From: Massilia agilis
GTDB lineage: Bacteria; Pseudomonadota; Gammaproteobacteria; Burkholderiales; Burkholderiaceae_D
Direction: 5' to 3'
NCBI RefSeq assembly: GCF_024756255.1
Contig: NZ_JANUHB010000001.1
Location: 868,001-932,000, forward strand
Length of the DNA stretch: 64,000 nucleotides
The translations under genes were made by a program, and so were the position numbers. Positions 9,003-17,034 of the stretch are shown here, piece after piece (the first letter of the stretch is position 1; each line of letters opens with the position of its first letter). Below the pieces are notes generated by a model. That model was not told the DNA's origin. It saw only the letters and a program-made list of their open reading frames with translations, and made no database searches.

Positions 9003-10166
9003 TCAGGTCGGCTGGCTGCGCTGCTCACCGGCAGCCCCGGCCGCAAACCCCGGGGGCATCGCCTGCGGCACTCCGCCCGGCGGCGCGCCTGCAGCGCCAG
9101 GCCCGGCGGCCGGACGGGCCGCCGCTGCGGTCACCTCGGTCCAGGTGCTCAGCACGGCGTGCGCCACCGCCAGCAAGGTGGGCCCGACAAACACGCCGAG
9201 GAGCCCGAAGGCCGCCGCGCCGCCGATCACGCCCAGCAGGATCAGGACGAACGGGATCGGGCTGCTCCTGCCGATGATCAGGGGCTTGAGCACGTTGTCC
9301 ACCCCGATGCCGATCACGAGCGACCACACCACCAGGAACGCCGCCCAGCCGGGCGCGCCCTGCTGCACCAGCCAGATCGCGCCCGGCACCACCACCAGCA
9401 GCGGACCGCCGGGCAGGATCGCCAGCACGAAGGTGATCAGCCCGAGCAGCGCCGGCGACGGCAAGCCGGCGATCCAGTAGCCGATGCCGCACAGCAGCCC
9501 CTGCGCCAGCGAGGTGCCGAGGATGCCGTACACCACGCCTTTCACCGTCGAGCCGATCAGCGTGAGCAGGGCCGGCGCGCGCGCGCCGGCGATGCGCTGC
9601 ATGACCACGAACAGCGCCTTGCCGATCGCGTCGCCGCTCAGGTAAAAGAACATGGCAAACAAGACGCTGACCACCATCAAGCCCAGGCCGGACAGGATCG
9701 CCAGCGCGGCCCCGAGCGCGCCGCGCAGCACCGGCCCGGACAGCTCGCGCAGGCGCGCCACCATCTCCGGATTGCGGGCGGCGATGTCCTGCCAGGCCTG
9801 GTCCAGGCGCGCGCCGACCAGCGGCAAGTGGGTCAGCCAGTCGGGCAGCGGCGGCACGCCGGCGGCGAGGCGCTCCCTGGCCAGCCCGACCAGTTGCGGC
9901 ACCCGGGCCGAGAATGACAGGCCGGCATAGAACAGCGGCAGGATCACGACCAGCAGGATCAGCAGCCCGACCAGTAGCGCGCCCGCCACCCGGTGGCCGT
10001 GCAGCACGCGGGTGAGGCGCTGGAACGGCTGCCAGGTGCAATAGGCCAGGATCGCGCCCCACAGCAGCGCCGTGATGAAGGGCGCGATCACGATCAGCGC
10101 GCCGCCCGCCAGCACCAGCACGGCCACCACGCCGACCACTTGTTCCATCAATCGGTCAAATCGCAC
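9003..10166 (-). CDS. AI-2E family transporter (PerM/YdiK-type permease)
   Basis: Polytopic inner-membrane protein of the AI-2 exporter superfamily; members export the AI-2 signal, exchange ions or act as poorly defined permeases. Several membrane segments are clear, and the family block GVDNVLKPLIIG with the PFVLILLGVIGG helix lies in the C-terminal half. The C-terminal tail is Pro/Ala/Gly-rich. The start is uncertain: a GTG at 10166 has GGAGG four bases upstream, while the first ATG is at 10148. A DosR-like box lies about 62 bases before the GTG. The GNAT gene is convergent downstream with a 20-bp gap. Confidence 0.88.
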   Translation of the reverse strand: MRFDRLMEQVVGVVAVLVLAGGALIVIAPFITALLWGAILAYCTWQPFQRLTRVLHGHRVAGALLVGLLILLVVILPLFYAGLSFSARVPQLVGLARERLAAGVPPLPDWLTHLPLVGARLDQAWQDIAARNPEMVARLRELSGPVLRGALGAALAILSGLGLMVVSVLFAMFFYLSGDAIGKALFVVMQRIAGARAPALLTLIGSTVKGVVYGILGTSLAQGLLCGIGYWIAGLPSPALLGLITFVLAILPGGPLLVVVPGAIWLVQQGAPGWAAFLVVWSLVIGIGVDNVLKPLIIGRSSPIPFVLILLGVIGGAAAFGLLGVFVGPTLLAVAHAVLSTWTEVTAAAARPAAGPGAAGAPPGGVPQAMPPGFAAGAAGEQRSQPT

Positions 10167-10227
10167 GGGACCTCCGTTCGCATCCAGGACGAGAGACGAT
10201 TGTCGTGCCCCGCCCCGCGCCGACAAA

Positions 10228-10244
10228 TTGGACCAAAGCCCAAC
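10228..10244 (-). promoter_or_regulatory. DosR/NarL-like box upstream of the AI-2E gene (site A)
   Basis: TTGGACCAAAGCCCAAC on the plus strand. In the direction of transcription it reads GGGC-TTTG-GTCC, one mismatch from a GGAC-N4-GTCC palindrome. A -10-like GACAAT lies about 26 bases further downstream. It shares its core with sites at 12553, 21584 and 29578. Confidence 0.5.
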
Positions 10245-10253
10245 GCCCTCCCC

Positions 10254-12443
10254 TCATGGCAAGCCCAGGAACAAGTAGATGCTGTGGTGCCCGCCCTTGG
10301 CATGGCCGTAGCCCAGGTAAAGCGGGCCGAGCGGGGTATCGCCGCCAAGGTAGAGCGAGGCGGCCTGCTGCCAGCCCTCGAGGTGGGTCTCGGTGAAGCG
10401 CTCGCGCGCCCTGCCGAACTCGAGCGAGACACCGGCGCGCAGGTCGCCCGACAGGCCCAGCGGCATGCGGCCGATGATCTTTTCGCCGCGCACGCTGAGA
10501 AAGCGGATGTCGCCGGCCAGGATCTGGTTGCGGGCGTAGCCGGACAAGGTGAAGAAGCCGCCCAGGGCGCCGGCGTCGCCGAGCGGCAGCTTGCCCTCCA
10601 GGCGGCGGAAATAGTAGTAGCGGGCATTGACCACGTACGGGTCCCAGGTATGGATGGCGCGCAAGTCGACGCCCAGGCGGCTGTAACCCATGCCCGGATT
10701 CTTGAAATAATTGGCGCTGGCGAACCAGCCGCGCGACGGGAAGAACACGCGGTCGGTCTGGTCCAGGTCGAGCACGGCGTTCCAGCCGCGCAGCGTGACC
10801 TTGCCAGTGGGCAGCGTCGGCGCGCCGGTTTCGATCGAGGTGTCGAGCTTGCGGTACAGCCAGCCGAGGCGGGCCTGGCCGAACACGCCGAAATTCATGC
10901 CGGCGGACAGGAACGCGCGCTTCTGGCGCAGGATGTATTCGGCGATGCGCTGGTCATCCTGGTACACGCGCAGGCGCTCGCGCGACAGCGCCCCGGCCGG
11001 TTCGATGAAGAAGCGCTGGCGCGGATCGAGCGGCTGGTAGAACTCGGTGAACAGGTTGCTGCGCTCGCCCAGCTGCGCGCCCGACAGCCACTCGCCGCCG
11101 TAGCCGTTGACCCACTTGCGGTGGTAGGCGCCGCGCACCTGGAAATCGTTCTGCTTGTCGCCGGCCTCCACGCTCACGCCGAAGCGCAGGTAATCCGGGC
11201 CCCAGCTCTTTTCGACGGGGTTGATGAGCAGGGTATTGCGCCCGGGCGCCACCTGCATCAGGTAGTCGACGCTTTCGAAGTCGCCATCCCCATAAATTCG
11301 CAACAGGTCGCGTTCCAGCACCTGGGTGTCGAGCTGCTGGCCGGGCGAAATCTCGATGTGCTTGGCCACGTTCTCGGGGTTCACGTGGCGCAGCGGCGCA
11401 ATCCGGATCTCGTCCACGCGCGGCAGCGGCGGCAGTGCCGAGCGCAGCTTGTGCGTCCAGGCGGCGTATTGCTGCTCGGTCACCGAATAGCGCCGAAGCT
11501 TGTCGGCCACCGCCAGCGCCGCCGCCCGGCCGCTGGCGGCGCCCTCGCGGAACTTGACGAAATCGGCGGCCGTGATGCCCTCCAGCCCGGGCTTGATATA
11601 CACGTCGCGCGGGCCGATCGTCGCGCGCGAGATCACCGAGTTCTGCTCGGCCAGCACGTTGATCATCTGCCCGGTCACCGCGGCGATCGAATCGACGTCC
11701 TCGGGCCGGGACAGCGGCGAGCCGACGTCCACCGCGATGACCACCTCGGCATTGCAGCGCAGCTTGACTTCGTCGATCGGCAGGTTGTCCACCAGCCCGC
11801 CATCGACCAGCTTCAGGCCGCGGTACGGCACCGGCGAGAGCAGCGCCGGCACCGACATGCTGGCGCGCATTGCCTCGGACAACTGGCCGTCGCGCAGCAC
11901 CACCTTGTTGCCGGTGCCGATGTCGGTGGCCAGGATCGACAACGGCAGCGCCAGGTTCTCGATCTTGCGCTCGCCGCGCTCGGACCCGACCAGCGTGTTG
12001 AAGAACAGCTTGATCTTCTGGCCGCCGACCACGCCGTGCGCCATGCGCAGGCCGTGGTCTGTGACGCCGAACTCCAGGCCCGGATAGTAGGTCTCGGACA
12101 GGCGCCGCTCGCGGTAGTTGGTTTCGGTTTGCGAAGGATTGTCGTCGAACAGGTCGCGCCAGTCGACCGTGCCAAGCCGGGCGAGCATTTGCTGCGGCGT
12201 GAGCCCGCTGGCGTAGGCGCCGGACACCAGCGCGCCCATGCTGGTGCCGGCCACGCAATCGACCGGCACGCGCAACTGGTCGAGCACCTCGAGCACGCCG
12301 ATGTGGGCGGTGCCGCGCGCGCCGCCGCCGCCCAGCACCAGGCCGATGCGCGGGCGCGCCGGCGCTTGCGCACCGGCCGCGCACGGCGCCAGCACGGATG
12401 CGGCGAGCACCAGGAGCAGCAGCTTGTTCAGGGACATGGGCAT
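10254..12443 (-). CDS. Patatin-like phospholipase with Omp85 barrel (type Vd secretion, PlpD-like)
   Basis: 729-residue outer-membrane protein with three parts in order: a signal peptide (about 1-25), a patatin lipase domain, a single POTRA-like domain (from about residue 330) and a C-terminal beta-barrel of the Omp85/BamA type. Patatin motifs are intact: oxyanion loop LGGGGARG, nucleophile elbow GTSMG with S68, and catalytic DGG with D214. This arrangement is that of PlpD of Pseudomonas, a type Vd autotransporter whose lipase is displayed or released and cleaves phospholipids. It is divergent from the DUF3313 gene. An alternative ATG lies two codons downstream; no clear ribosome site distinguishes them. 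Confidence 0.93.
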   Translation of the reverse strand: MPMSLNKLLLLVLAASVLAPCAAGAQAPARPRIGLVLGGGGARGTAHIGVLEVLDQLRVPVDCVAGTSMGALVSGAYASGLTPQQMLARLGTVDWRDLFDDNPSQTETNYRERRLSETYYPGLEFGVTDHGLRMAHGVVGGQKIKLFFNTLVGSERGERKIENLALPLSILATDIGTGNKVVLRDGQLSEAMRASMSVPALLSPVPYRGLKLVDGGLVDNLPIDEVKLRCNAEVVIAVDVGSPLSRPEDVDSIAAVTGQMINVLAEQNSVISRATIGPRDVYIKPGLEGITAADFVKFREGAASGRAAALAVADKLRRYSVTEQQYAAWTHKLRSALPPLPRVDEIRIAPLRHVNPENVAKHIEISPGQQLDTQVLERDLLRIYGDGDFESVDYLMQVAPGRNTLLINPVEKSWGPDYLRFGVSVEAGDKQNDFQVRGAYHRKWVNGYGGEWLSGAQLGERSNLFTEFYQPLDPRQRFFIEPAGALSRERLRVYQDDQRIAEYILRQKRAFLSAGMNFGVFGQARLGWLYRKLDTSIETGAPTLPTGKVTLRGWNAVLDLDQTDRVFFPSRGWFASANYFKNPGMGYSRLGVDLRAIHTWDPYVVNARYYYFRRLEGKLPLGDAGALGGFFTLSGYARNQILAGDIRFLSVRGEKIIGRMPLGLSGDLRAGVSLEFGRARERFTETHLEGWQQAASLYLGGDTPLGPLYLGYGHAKGGHHSIYLFLGLP

Positions 12444-12551
12444 GGCGCGGGGCGCGACGGATCGACCGCGCTACTGTACCGGCCACGGCGGGGCGCACGG
12501 TTGCGCCCGCGCGCCGGGTTGACGCGCATCAAGCCGCAGCGCGGTCGCGCT

Positions 12552-12567
12552 GGGACCAAAGGTCAAT
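12552..12567. promoter_or_regulatory. DosR/NarL-like box between the patatin and DUF3313 genes (site B)
   Basis: GGGACCAAAGGTCAAT, containing GGAC-CAAA-GGTC. It sits 69 bases before the DUF3313 start and about 110 before the divergent patatin start. TACAGT, a possible -10 for the plus-strand gene, lies about 25 bases after it. Confidence 0.5.
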
Positions 12568-12635
12568 GCCAACAATGACGTGCGCGCGTTACAGTGGTCC
12601 CGCAGGCCGCTGTGCAGGCGGCCAAAGGACCGATC

Positions 12636-13322
12636 ATGAAATACTCATCAAGTGCAATCATCGTCACCCTGGCACTGCTCGGCGGCTGCAGCTCGCAGCC
12701 GACCACGACGCAGTCGGGGTTCCTGGGCGACTATTCGCAGCTCAAACCCGCGCCGGACCGTGAGGGGGTGATGCTGTACGTGGACAGGAACACCGACTTC
12801 AAGCCGTACACGAAGCTGATGTTCGATCCGGTCCAGGTGCTGGTGACCCAGCCGAAGGACCAGCCGCCAGTGCCGCCGGATGTGGTGCAGCGGATCGGCG
12901 CGCAGATGCAGCAATCGCTGCAGCGCGCGCTCGCGCCCGAGTACCAGGTCGTCACGCAGCCGGGCCCGGACGTGCTGCGCGTGCGCAGCGCGATTACCGG
13001 GCTGGAAGCGGCCAAGCCACCGGCGGGGGCGGTCGACTACCTCCCGTTCAAGGCGGTCTATAACGTCGGCCGGGAAGCGGCCGGTGGCGGCCCGCGCGTG
13101 GCCGAGATCAAGGCGGAGCTGGAAGTGCTGGACCCGAGCGGCAAGCGGGTGGTGGCGGCCACCGTCACGCGCCGCGGCGACAAGCGCCTGCCGCAGGGCG
13201 ACCAGATCACCTGGGAGGCGCTGCCGCCGATCACCGACTACTGGGCCAGGAATTTCCGCGCGCGCCTGGACGAACTGCGTGGCGTGAAGCCGCCGCCGGT
13301 CGCCGCGAACGAAGCACGCTAG
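12636..13322 (+). CDS. DUF3313 family lipoprotein
   Basis: 228-residue putative lipoprotein of the DUF3313 family, function unknown. The ATG at 12636 is chosen because AAAGGA lies six bases upstream and because it starts a proper lipoprotein signal, MKYSSSAIIV...LLGGC with C18. The family-typical stretch DFKPYTKLMFDPVQV follows, and the second half contains a conserved core around VRSAITGLEAAKPPAG. A frame start 14 codons upstream would spoil the signal peptide. A glycine-zipper gene begins 16 bases after the stop, so the pair is likely an operon. Envelope location is inferred from the lipobox. Confidence 0.88.
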   Translation: MKYSSSAIIVTLALLGGCSSQPTTTQSGFLGDYSQLKPAPDREGVMLYVDRNTDFKPYTKLMFDPVQVLVTQPKDQPPVPPDVVQRIGAQMQQSLQRALAPEYQVVTQPGPDVLRVRSAITGLEAAKPPAGAVDYLPFKAVYNVGREAAGGGPRVAEIKAELEVLDPSGKRVVAATVTRRGDKRLPQGDQITWEALPPITDYWARNFRARLDELRGVKPPPVAANEAR

Positions 13323-13338
13323 ACGCAAGGGGAACGCC

Positions 13339-13806
13339 ATGCAGATCAAACCCGGCGCCGTGGTCCTGCTCGTGCTGGCGCTGCCGTTGGCGGCGCCAGC
13401 GCAGCAGCCGAGCGCCTATCCGAGCAAGGGCCAGTCCACCGCGCAGCAAAACAAGGACGAGGGCGAGTGCCACGTGTGGGCCAGGAACAAGACCGGGGTC
13501 GATCCGGCCGCGCTGGCGGCCAACCCGCCGCCGCAGGAGACCGGACCGGCGGTCGGCGGCGGCGAGCGTGCACGCGGGGCCGCGCGCGGCGCGCTCGGGG
13601 GTGCAGCGATCGGCGCGATCGCCGGGGACACCGGCAAGGGCGCGGCCGTGGGCGCGGTGGGCGGCACGATGCTCGGCGGCCACAGGGCGCGGCAGAACCA
13701 GGCCGCCCGCAACCAGCAATCCCAGCAGCAACAGCAGGGCCAGCTGCAGACCTACAACAACGCGTACGCGGCCTGCATGAAGGGGCGCGGGTACACGCTG
13801 GGGTAG
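13339..13806 (+). CDS. Periplasmic glycine-zipper protein
   Basis: 155-residue secreted protein with a signal peptide ending AAPAQQ (about residue 22). A glycine-zipper segment around residues 78-112 (GALGGAAIGAIAGDTGKGAAVGAVGG) has the GxxxG spacing of outer-membrane-associated YMGG-type proteins. A Gln-rich stretch follows, and the C-terminus YNNAYAACMKGRGYTLG is typical of this family. A ribosome site AAGGGGAA precedes the ATG. It is in an operon with the DUF3313 lipoprotein. Molecular role unknown. Confidence 0.85.
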   Translation: MQIKPGAVVLLVLALPLAAPAQQPSAYPSKGQSTAQQNKDEGECHVWARNKTGVDPAALAANPPPQETGPAVGGGERARGAARGALGGAAIGAIAGDTGKGAAVGAVGGTMLGGHRARQNQAARNQQSQQQQQGQLQTYNNAYAACMKGRGYTLG

Positions 13807-13821
13807 CCGCGATACCACCAA

Positions 13822-13928
13822 CGTCGTCCCCGCGCAGGCGGGGATTCAAAGGCCGCTTGGGCAGCCGCCCGGCGCGCTGCAATCTCGAGGCAAGGCCGGC
13901 ATGGGTCCCCGCCTGCGCGGGGACGAGG
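13822..13928. repeat. Inverted pair of CGTCGTCCCC...GGGGA hairpin repeats (family 2, copy 1)
   Basis: CGTCGTCCCCGCGCAGGCGG at 13822-13841 and its near-perfect inverted partner, CCCGCCTGCGCGGGGACGAGG, at about 13908-13928. Each forms its own hairpin, and the two face each other across about 60 bases between convergent genes. A relative is at 47206-47290. Confidence 0.8.
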
Positions 13929-13957
13929 TGCCTGGTGTTTCCTGCACGACCGCGCGC

Positions 13958-14743
13958 TCAGCGCGGCGGCGCCACCGGCACGTACACCACGCCGTTGTTG
14001 CCGTAACCCGCGGCGTACCACGTCGATCCACAGTTGTAGTATGTCGCCCCGTTGACCGAGGTGGGCGCCACGCTGCATGGCGGCGCCGCCGTCACCGGCG
14101 CGGCGGCCACGACCGTGGTGGTGGACGGGGTGGTGGCAGCGACAGCCGCGCCTCCCACCACGGCGCCGGCCACAAAGCCGGCTGCCGCCGAGCCGCTGTC
14201 CCAGTCGTCGCAATCGTGGCAGCCACCGTAGTGATAGTCACCGTACGCCGCTTGCCGGTTGGACTGTGCCTGCGAGGCGCTCTGCTGCCGGTTGGCCTGC
14301 GCCTGCGAGGCGCTCTGCTGCCGGTTGGCCTGCGATTGCGATGCGCTCTGCTGGCGGTTGGCCTGCGATTGCGATGCGCTCTGCTGCCGGTTGGCCTGCG
14401 ATTGCGACGCGCTCTGCTGCCGTTGTGCCTGCGCTTGCGATGCGTTCTGCTGCCGCTGTCCGGTCCCGCCGGCGCTGGCCGCTTGCTGGCGCCCGCCGCC
14501 GCCCTGTCCCGAGCGCTGGGCGGAGGACGGGGCGTGACCCGATCCGAACCCGCCGCTGGCGGCCGGCCCGGAACGGGAGAAGCCGCCGCCCCCGCCGCCG
14601 CCGGCCGCGCCACGCCCCCCCCCACCGCCGCCACCGCGACCGCCGCCACGCTGGGCCTGCGCCAGCTCGGACAGCCCGAACAGCGCCACACATGCGAGCA
14701 GCGCCCAGCGCGCCCGCCCCGATCGTTTCATCATCGTATTCAT
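13958..14743 (-). CDS. Secreted Gly-rich protein with Q/S/N 11-residue repeats
   Basis: About 261 residues from the ATG at 14743, chosen because GGGAGG lies six bases upstream; an ATG six codons earlier has no ribosome site. A signal peptide (ends AQAQ) is followed by a Gly-rich segment, then six 11-residue repeats (SASQSQANRQQ type) and a C-terminal domain with the short motif NGATYYNCGSTWY. That C-terminal motif recurs in small secreted proteobacterial proteins of the DUF6515-like style. Function unknown. It is the last gene of the RND efflux operon, 20 bases after DUF2092, so an envelope role is plausible but unproven. Confidence 0.75.
   Translation of the reverse strand: MNTMMKRSGRARWALLACVALFGLSELAQAQRGGGRGGGGGGGRGAAGGGGGGGFSRSGPAASGGFGSGHAPSSAQRSGQGGGGRQQAASAGGTGQRQQNASQAQAQRQQSASQSQANRQQSASQSQANRQQSASQSQANRQQSASQAQANRQQSASQAQSNRQAAYGDYHYGGCHDCDDWDSGSAAAGFVAGAVVGGAAVAATTPSTTTVVAAAPVTAAPPCSVAPTSVNGATYYNCGSTWYAAGYGNNGVVYVPVAPPR
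14249..14446 (-). repeat. Six 33-bp tandem repeats coding SASQSQANRQQ units
   Basis: In-frame units of 33 bases inside the Q/S/N repeat protein gene. Three central units are identical at the protein level (SASQSQANRQQ), and the outer ones differ by one or two residues. Copy number could vary by slippage without frameshift. Confidence 0.9.
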
Positions 14744-14763
14744 GCCACCCTCCCGCGTCATTG

Positions 14764-15594
14764 CTAGCGGCCCTTCCCGGCCGCGCGCGCCGCAGCCAGC
14801 TGGGCTTCGAACAATACCTTCTGCGCGCCGGCGGGGAACGCCGGCTGGAACGTCGCAGCGGTGATTGTCGGATTCAGGTTCCAGTCACTGAACTGCGCGC
14901 GAAACTCGGGCTGCCCCGGCTCCTCCTTGTAGGTCAGCACCACGCGCAGCGGCAGCGGCTGCGCGTCGTCACGCACCCAGACCTGGAAGTCCACCGTGTC
15001 GCCGCGCGCGGCCAGGTGGTGCGCGGGCACCCCGAACAGGTCGGTGTGCTCGACGTAATCGATGCTGCGCACGCGCCGCTCCAGCTCCACCGGAAGGCGG
15101 GTGAGCAGCAGCATTGCGAGCGGCACCCGGATGCCAAGGTCGCTCACGAAGTGCACGATGGACTCGTCCAGGCCAGCGGACTGCGGCGCGCTGGCATACA
15201 CTTTGCGCGTCGCATCGATCAGCACCATCTCGGTGCCGGTGAACACTGCCGAGGTGCGGGCACCGTCGCTGCGCAGGGCCTCCACGCGCAGGCGGTCGGG
15301 CCGCTGCACCACGAGCTGGCGCCGCTCGCCGAACTCGATCTTCTGGCCGGATGCCTGCAGCACGTCGTAATTGTTGCTCACTGTCACAGAAAAGCGCGGC
15401 GCTGCGGCCAGGAACGTGGCCATGCGCTGCAGGATCTGCTTGGCCCGCAGCTGGCTTTCGGTTTGCGCGGCGGGCGGCCCCGCCGTTGGCGCGGGCGCAG
15501 CAGCCGGCGGCTGCGGCACCTGCCCGGCGGTGCCTGCCAGCGCCGCGGCCGCCGCCACCGCCATCGCACCGGCTGCAAGATTCACTCGTCTCAT
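14764..15594 (-). CDS. DUF2092 family periplasmic protein
   Basis: 276 residues with a signal peptide (about 1-24) and a proline/alanine-rich linker, then the DUF2092 domain, which is distantly LolA/LolB-like in style. Recognisable blocks are FSVTVSNNYDVLQASGQKIEFGE, the RPDRLRVE strand and the C-terminal PEFRAQFSDWNLNP segment. The family has no established function; the fold suggests binding of a lipid or hydrophobic ligand in the periplasm. It lies ten bases after the efflux outer-membrane gene and so is part of the RND operon, which hints at envelope lipid handling. Confidence 0.85.
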   Translation of the reverse strand: MRRVNLAAGAMAVAAAAALAGTAGQVPQPPAAAPAPTAGPPAAQTESQLRAKQILQRMATFLAAAPRFSVTVSNNYDVLQASGQKIEFGERRQLVVQRPDRLRVEALRSDGARTSAVFTGTEMVLIDATRKVYASAPQSAGLDESIVHFVSDLGIRVPLAMLLLTRLPVELERRVRSIDYVEHTDLFGVPAHHLAARGDTVDFQVWVRDDAQPLPLRVVLTYKEEPGQPEFRAQFSDWNLNPTITAATFQPAFPAGAQKVLFEAQLAAARAAGKGR

Positions 15595-15604
15595 CGTCTT
15601 CTCC

Positions 15605-17032
15605 TCATTGTTGCGCCAGCGGCGTTGCCACCATCCGCTCGGCCTCGGTCACCCAGCCGCCGCCCATCGCCTTGTACAGGTTCACCAGCGAGACGAACAC
15701 GTTGCCCTGGGTTTGGGAATACGCCACCTCGGCGCTGTACAGGTTGCGCTCGGCGTCGAGCACTTCGATATAACTGGTGTAGCCGTTGTCGTAACGCAGC
15801 CGTGCCAGCTCCAGGTAGCGGCGCAGCGTGGCCACCTGCTGTTCCTGGTAGGCGAGCTGCTCGCGCGCCTTGGTGTGCGACACCAGCGAATCGGACACCT
15901 CCCGGAACGCGGTCTGGATCGCCTGCTGGTAGGTCAGCAAGGCCTCGCGCTGCTGGCCCTCGGCGGTCTGCACGCTGCCCGCGATACCGCCGGCGGTGAA
16001 GATCGGCGCGGTGGCCGCGGCGCCGAACGCCCAGGCCTTGTTCGCGCCCTTGAACAGGCCGGAGAACTCGTTGCTGACGGCGCCGAACAGGCCCGTGAGC
16101 GAGATGGTCGGGAAGTATTGCGCGCGCGCCGCGCCGATCTGGGCGTTGGCCGCGACCAGTCGTTGTTCGGCCTGGCGCAGGTCCGGGCGCCGCTCGATCA
16201 GCTGCGACGGCAGCCCCGCGGGCACGGCCGGCAACTGCATGGCCGCCAGCTTGAGGCCTCCCTCGATGGGGCCGGGATTGCGGCCCAACAGCACCGACAG
16301 CGCGTCCTCGGCCTGGCCGATCTGGGCCTGGATCTGCGGGATGGTGACCAGCGAGGCCTCGTAGTCCGACTTGGTCTGGGCCAGCTCCAGCTCGGACACG
16401 GTGCCGCCCTCGAAGCGGTCCTTGAACAGCAGGTAGGACGCGCGGCGCGATGCCACGGTGTCCTGCGCAATTTCGAGCTGGCGATTGAGCTCGCGCAGCG
16501 TGATGTACGACGACGCCACCGACGACACCAGGGTCAGGATGGTCGCGCGCCGCCCCTCTTCGCTGGCCAGCACGTTGGCGCGCGCGGCCTCGGTCTGGCG
16601 CCGGCGCTTGCCGAACACGTCGATCTCCCAGTTCAGCGACAGCGCCGCGTCGTAGGTCTCGATGACCGAGCCGATCGCCCCGGGCGTGAGCGCCCGTTCG
16701 GACGGCGGCAAGCGCTGGCGCTGCCCGTTCAGCTGCGCGCCCACCTGCGGGAACAGGACCGAGCGCGTGCTGACGTACTGGCCGAGGAACTGGTCGATCC
16801 GCGCGGCGGCGATCTTGACGTCCTTGTTCTCATTGAGCGCGATGACGATCAACTGGTCCAGCTGCGGATCGTTGAACTGGCGCCACCAGGCGGTATTGGC
16901 CATGTCCCTCGCAGCGCGGATCTCGAACCGGAACGCGGCCGGCGCGTCCACCGCCGGGCGGCGGTAGTCGGGGCCGACGACGCAACCGGACATGACGGTT
17001 ACGGCCGTGGCCAGCACCAGGGCTTTTCGCAT
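15605..17032 (-). CDS. RND efflux outer membrane lipoprotein (OprM/NodT family)
   Basis: 475-residue outer-membrane channel of a tripartite efflux pump. The lipoprotein signal ends MSGCVVGPDYRRP with C17. Two OEP repeats follow, with the family segments WWRQFNDPQLDQL near the N-terminus and LIERRPDLRQAEQRL in the middle. It starts two bases after the stop codon of the RND permease gene, so the three efflux genes form one transcription unit. Substrates cannot be read from the sequence. Confidence 0.95.
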   Translation of the reverse strand: MRKALVLATAVTVMSGCVVGPDYRRPAVDAPAAFRFEIRAARDMANTAWWRQFNDPQLDQLIVIALNENKDVKIAAARIDQFLGQYVSTRSVLFPQVGAQLNGQRQRLPPSERALTPGAIGSVIETYDAALSLNWEIDVFGKRRRQTEAARANVLASEEGRRATILTLVSSVASSYITLRELNRQLEIAQDTVASRRASYLLFKDRFEGGTVSELELAQTKSDYEASLVTIPQIQAQIGQAEDALSVLLGRNPGPIEGGLKLAAMQLPAVPAGLPSQLIERRPDLRQAEQRLVAANAQIGAARAQYFPTISLTGLFGAVSNEFSGLFKGANKAWAFGAAATAPIFTAGGIAGSVQTAEGQQREALLTYQQAIQTAFREVSDSLVSHTKAREQLAYQEQQVATLRRYLELARLRYDNGYTSYIEVLDAERNLYSAEVAYSQTQGNVFVSLVNLYKAMGGGWVTEAERMVATPLAQQ

Positions 17033-17034
17033 TG

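Noticed and set aside
10167-10226. Start of the AI-2E gene at TTG 10226
   Set aside because: No ribosome site, and the first residues are Arg/Ser-rich and non-helical; the GTG at 10166 has GGAGG.
13822-13928. CRISPR-like array from short GC-rich repeats
   Set aside because: Only two copies, in inverted orientation, with internal hairpins; no direct repeat-spacer pattern and no cas genes.
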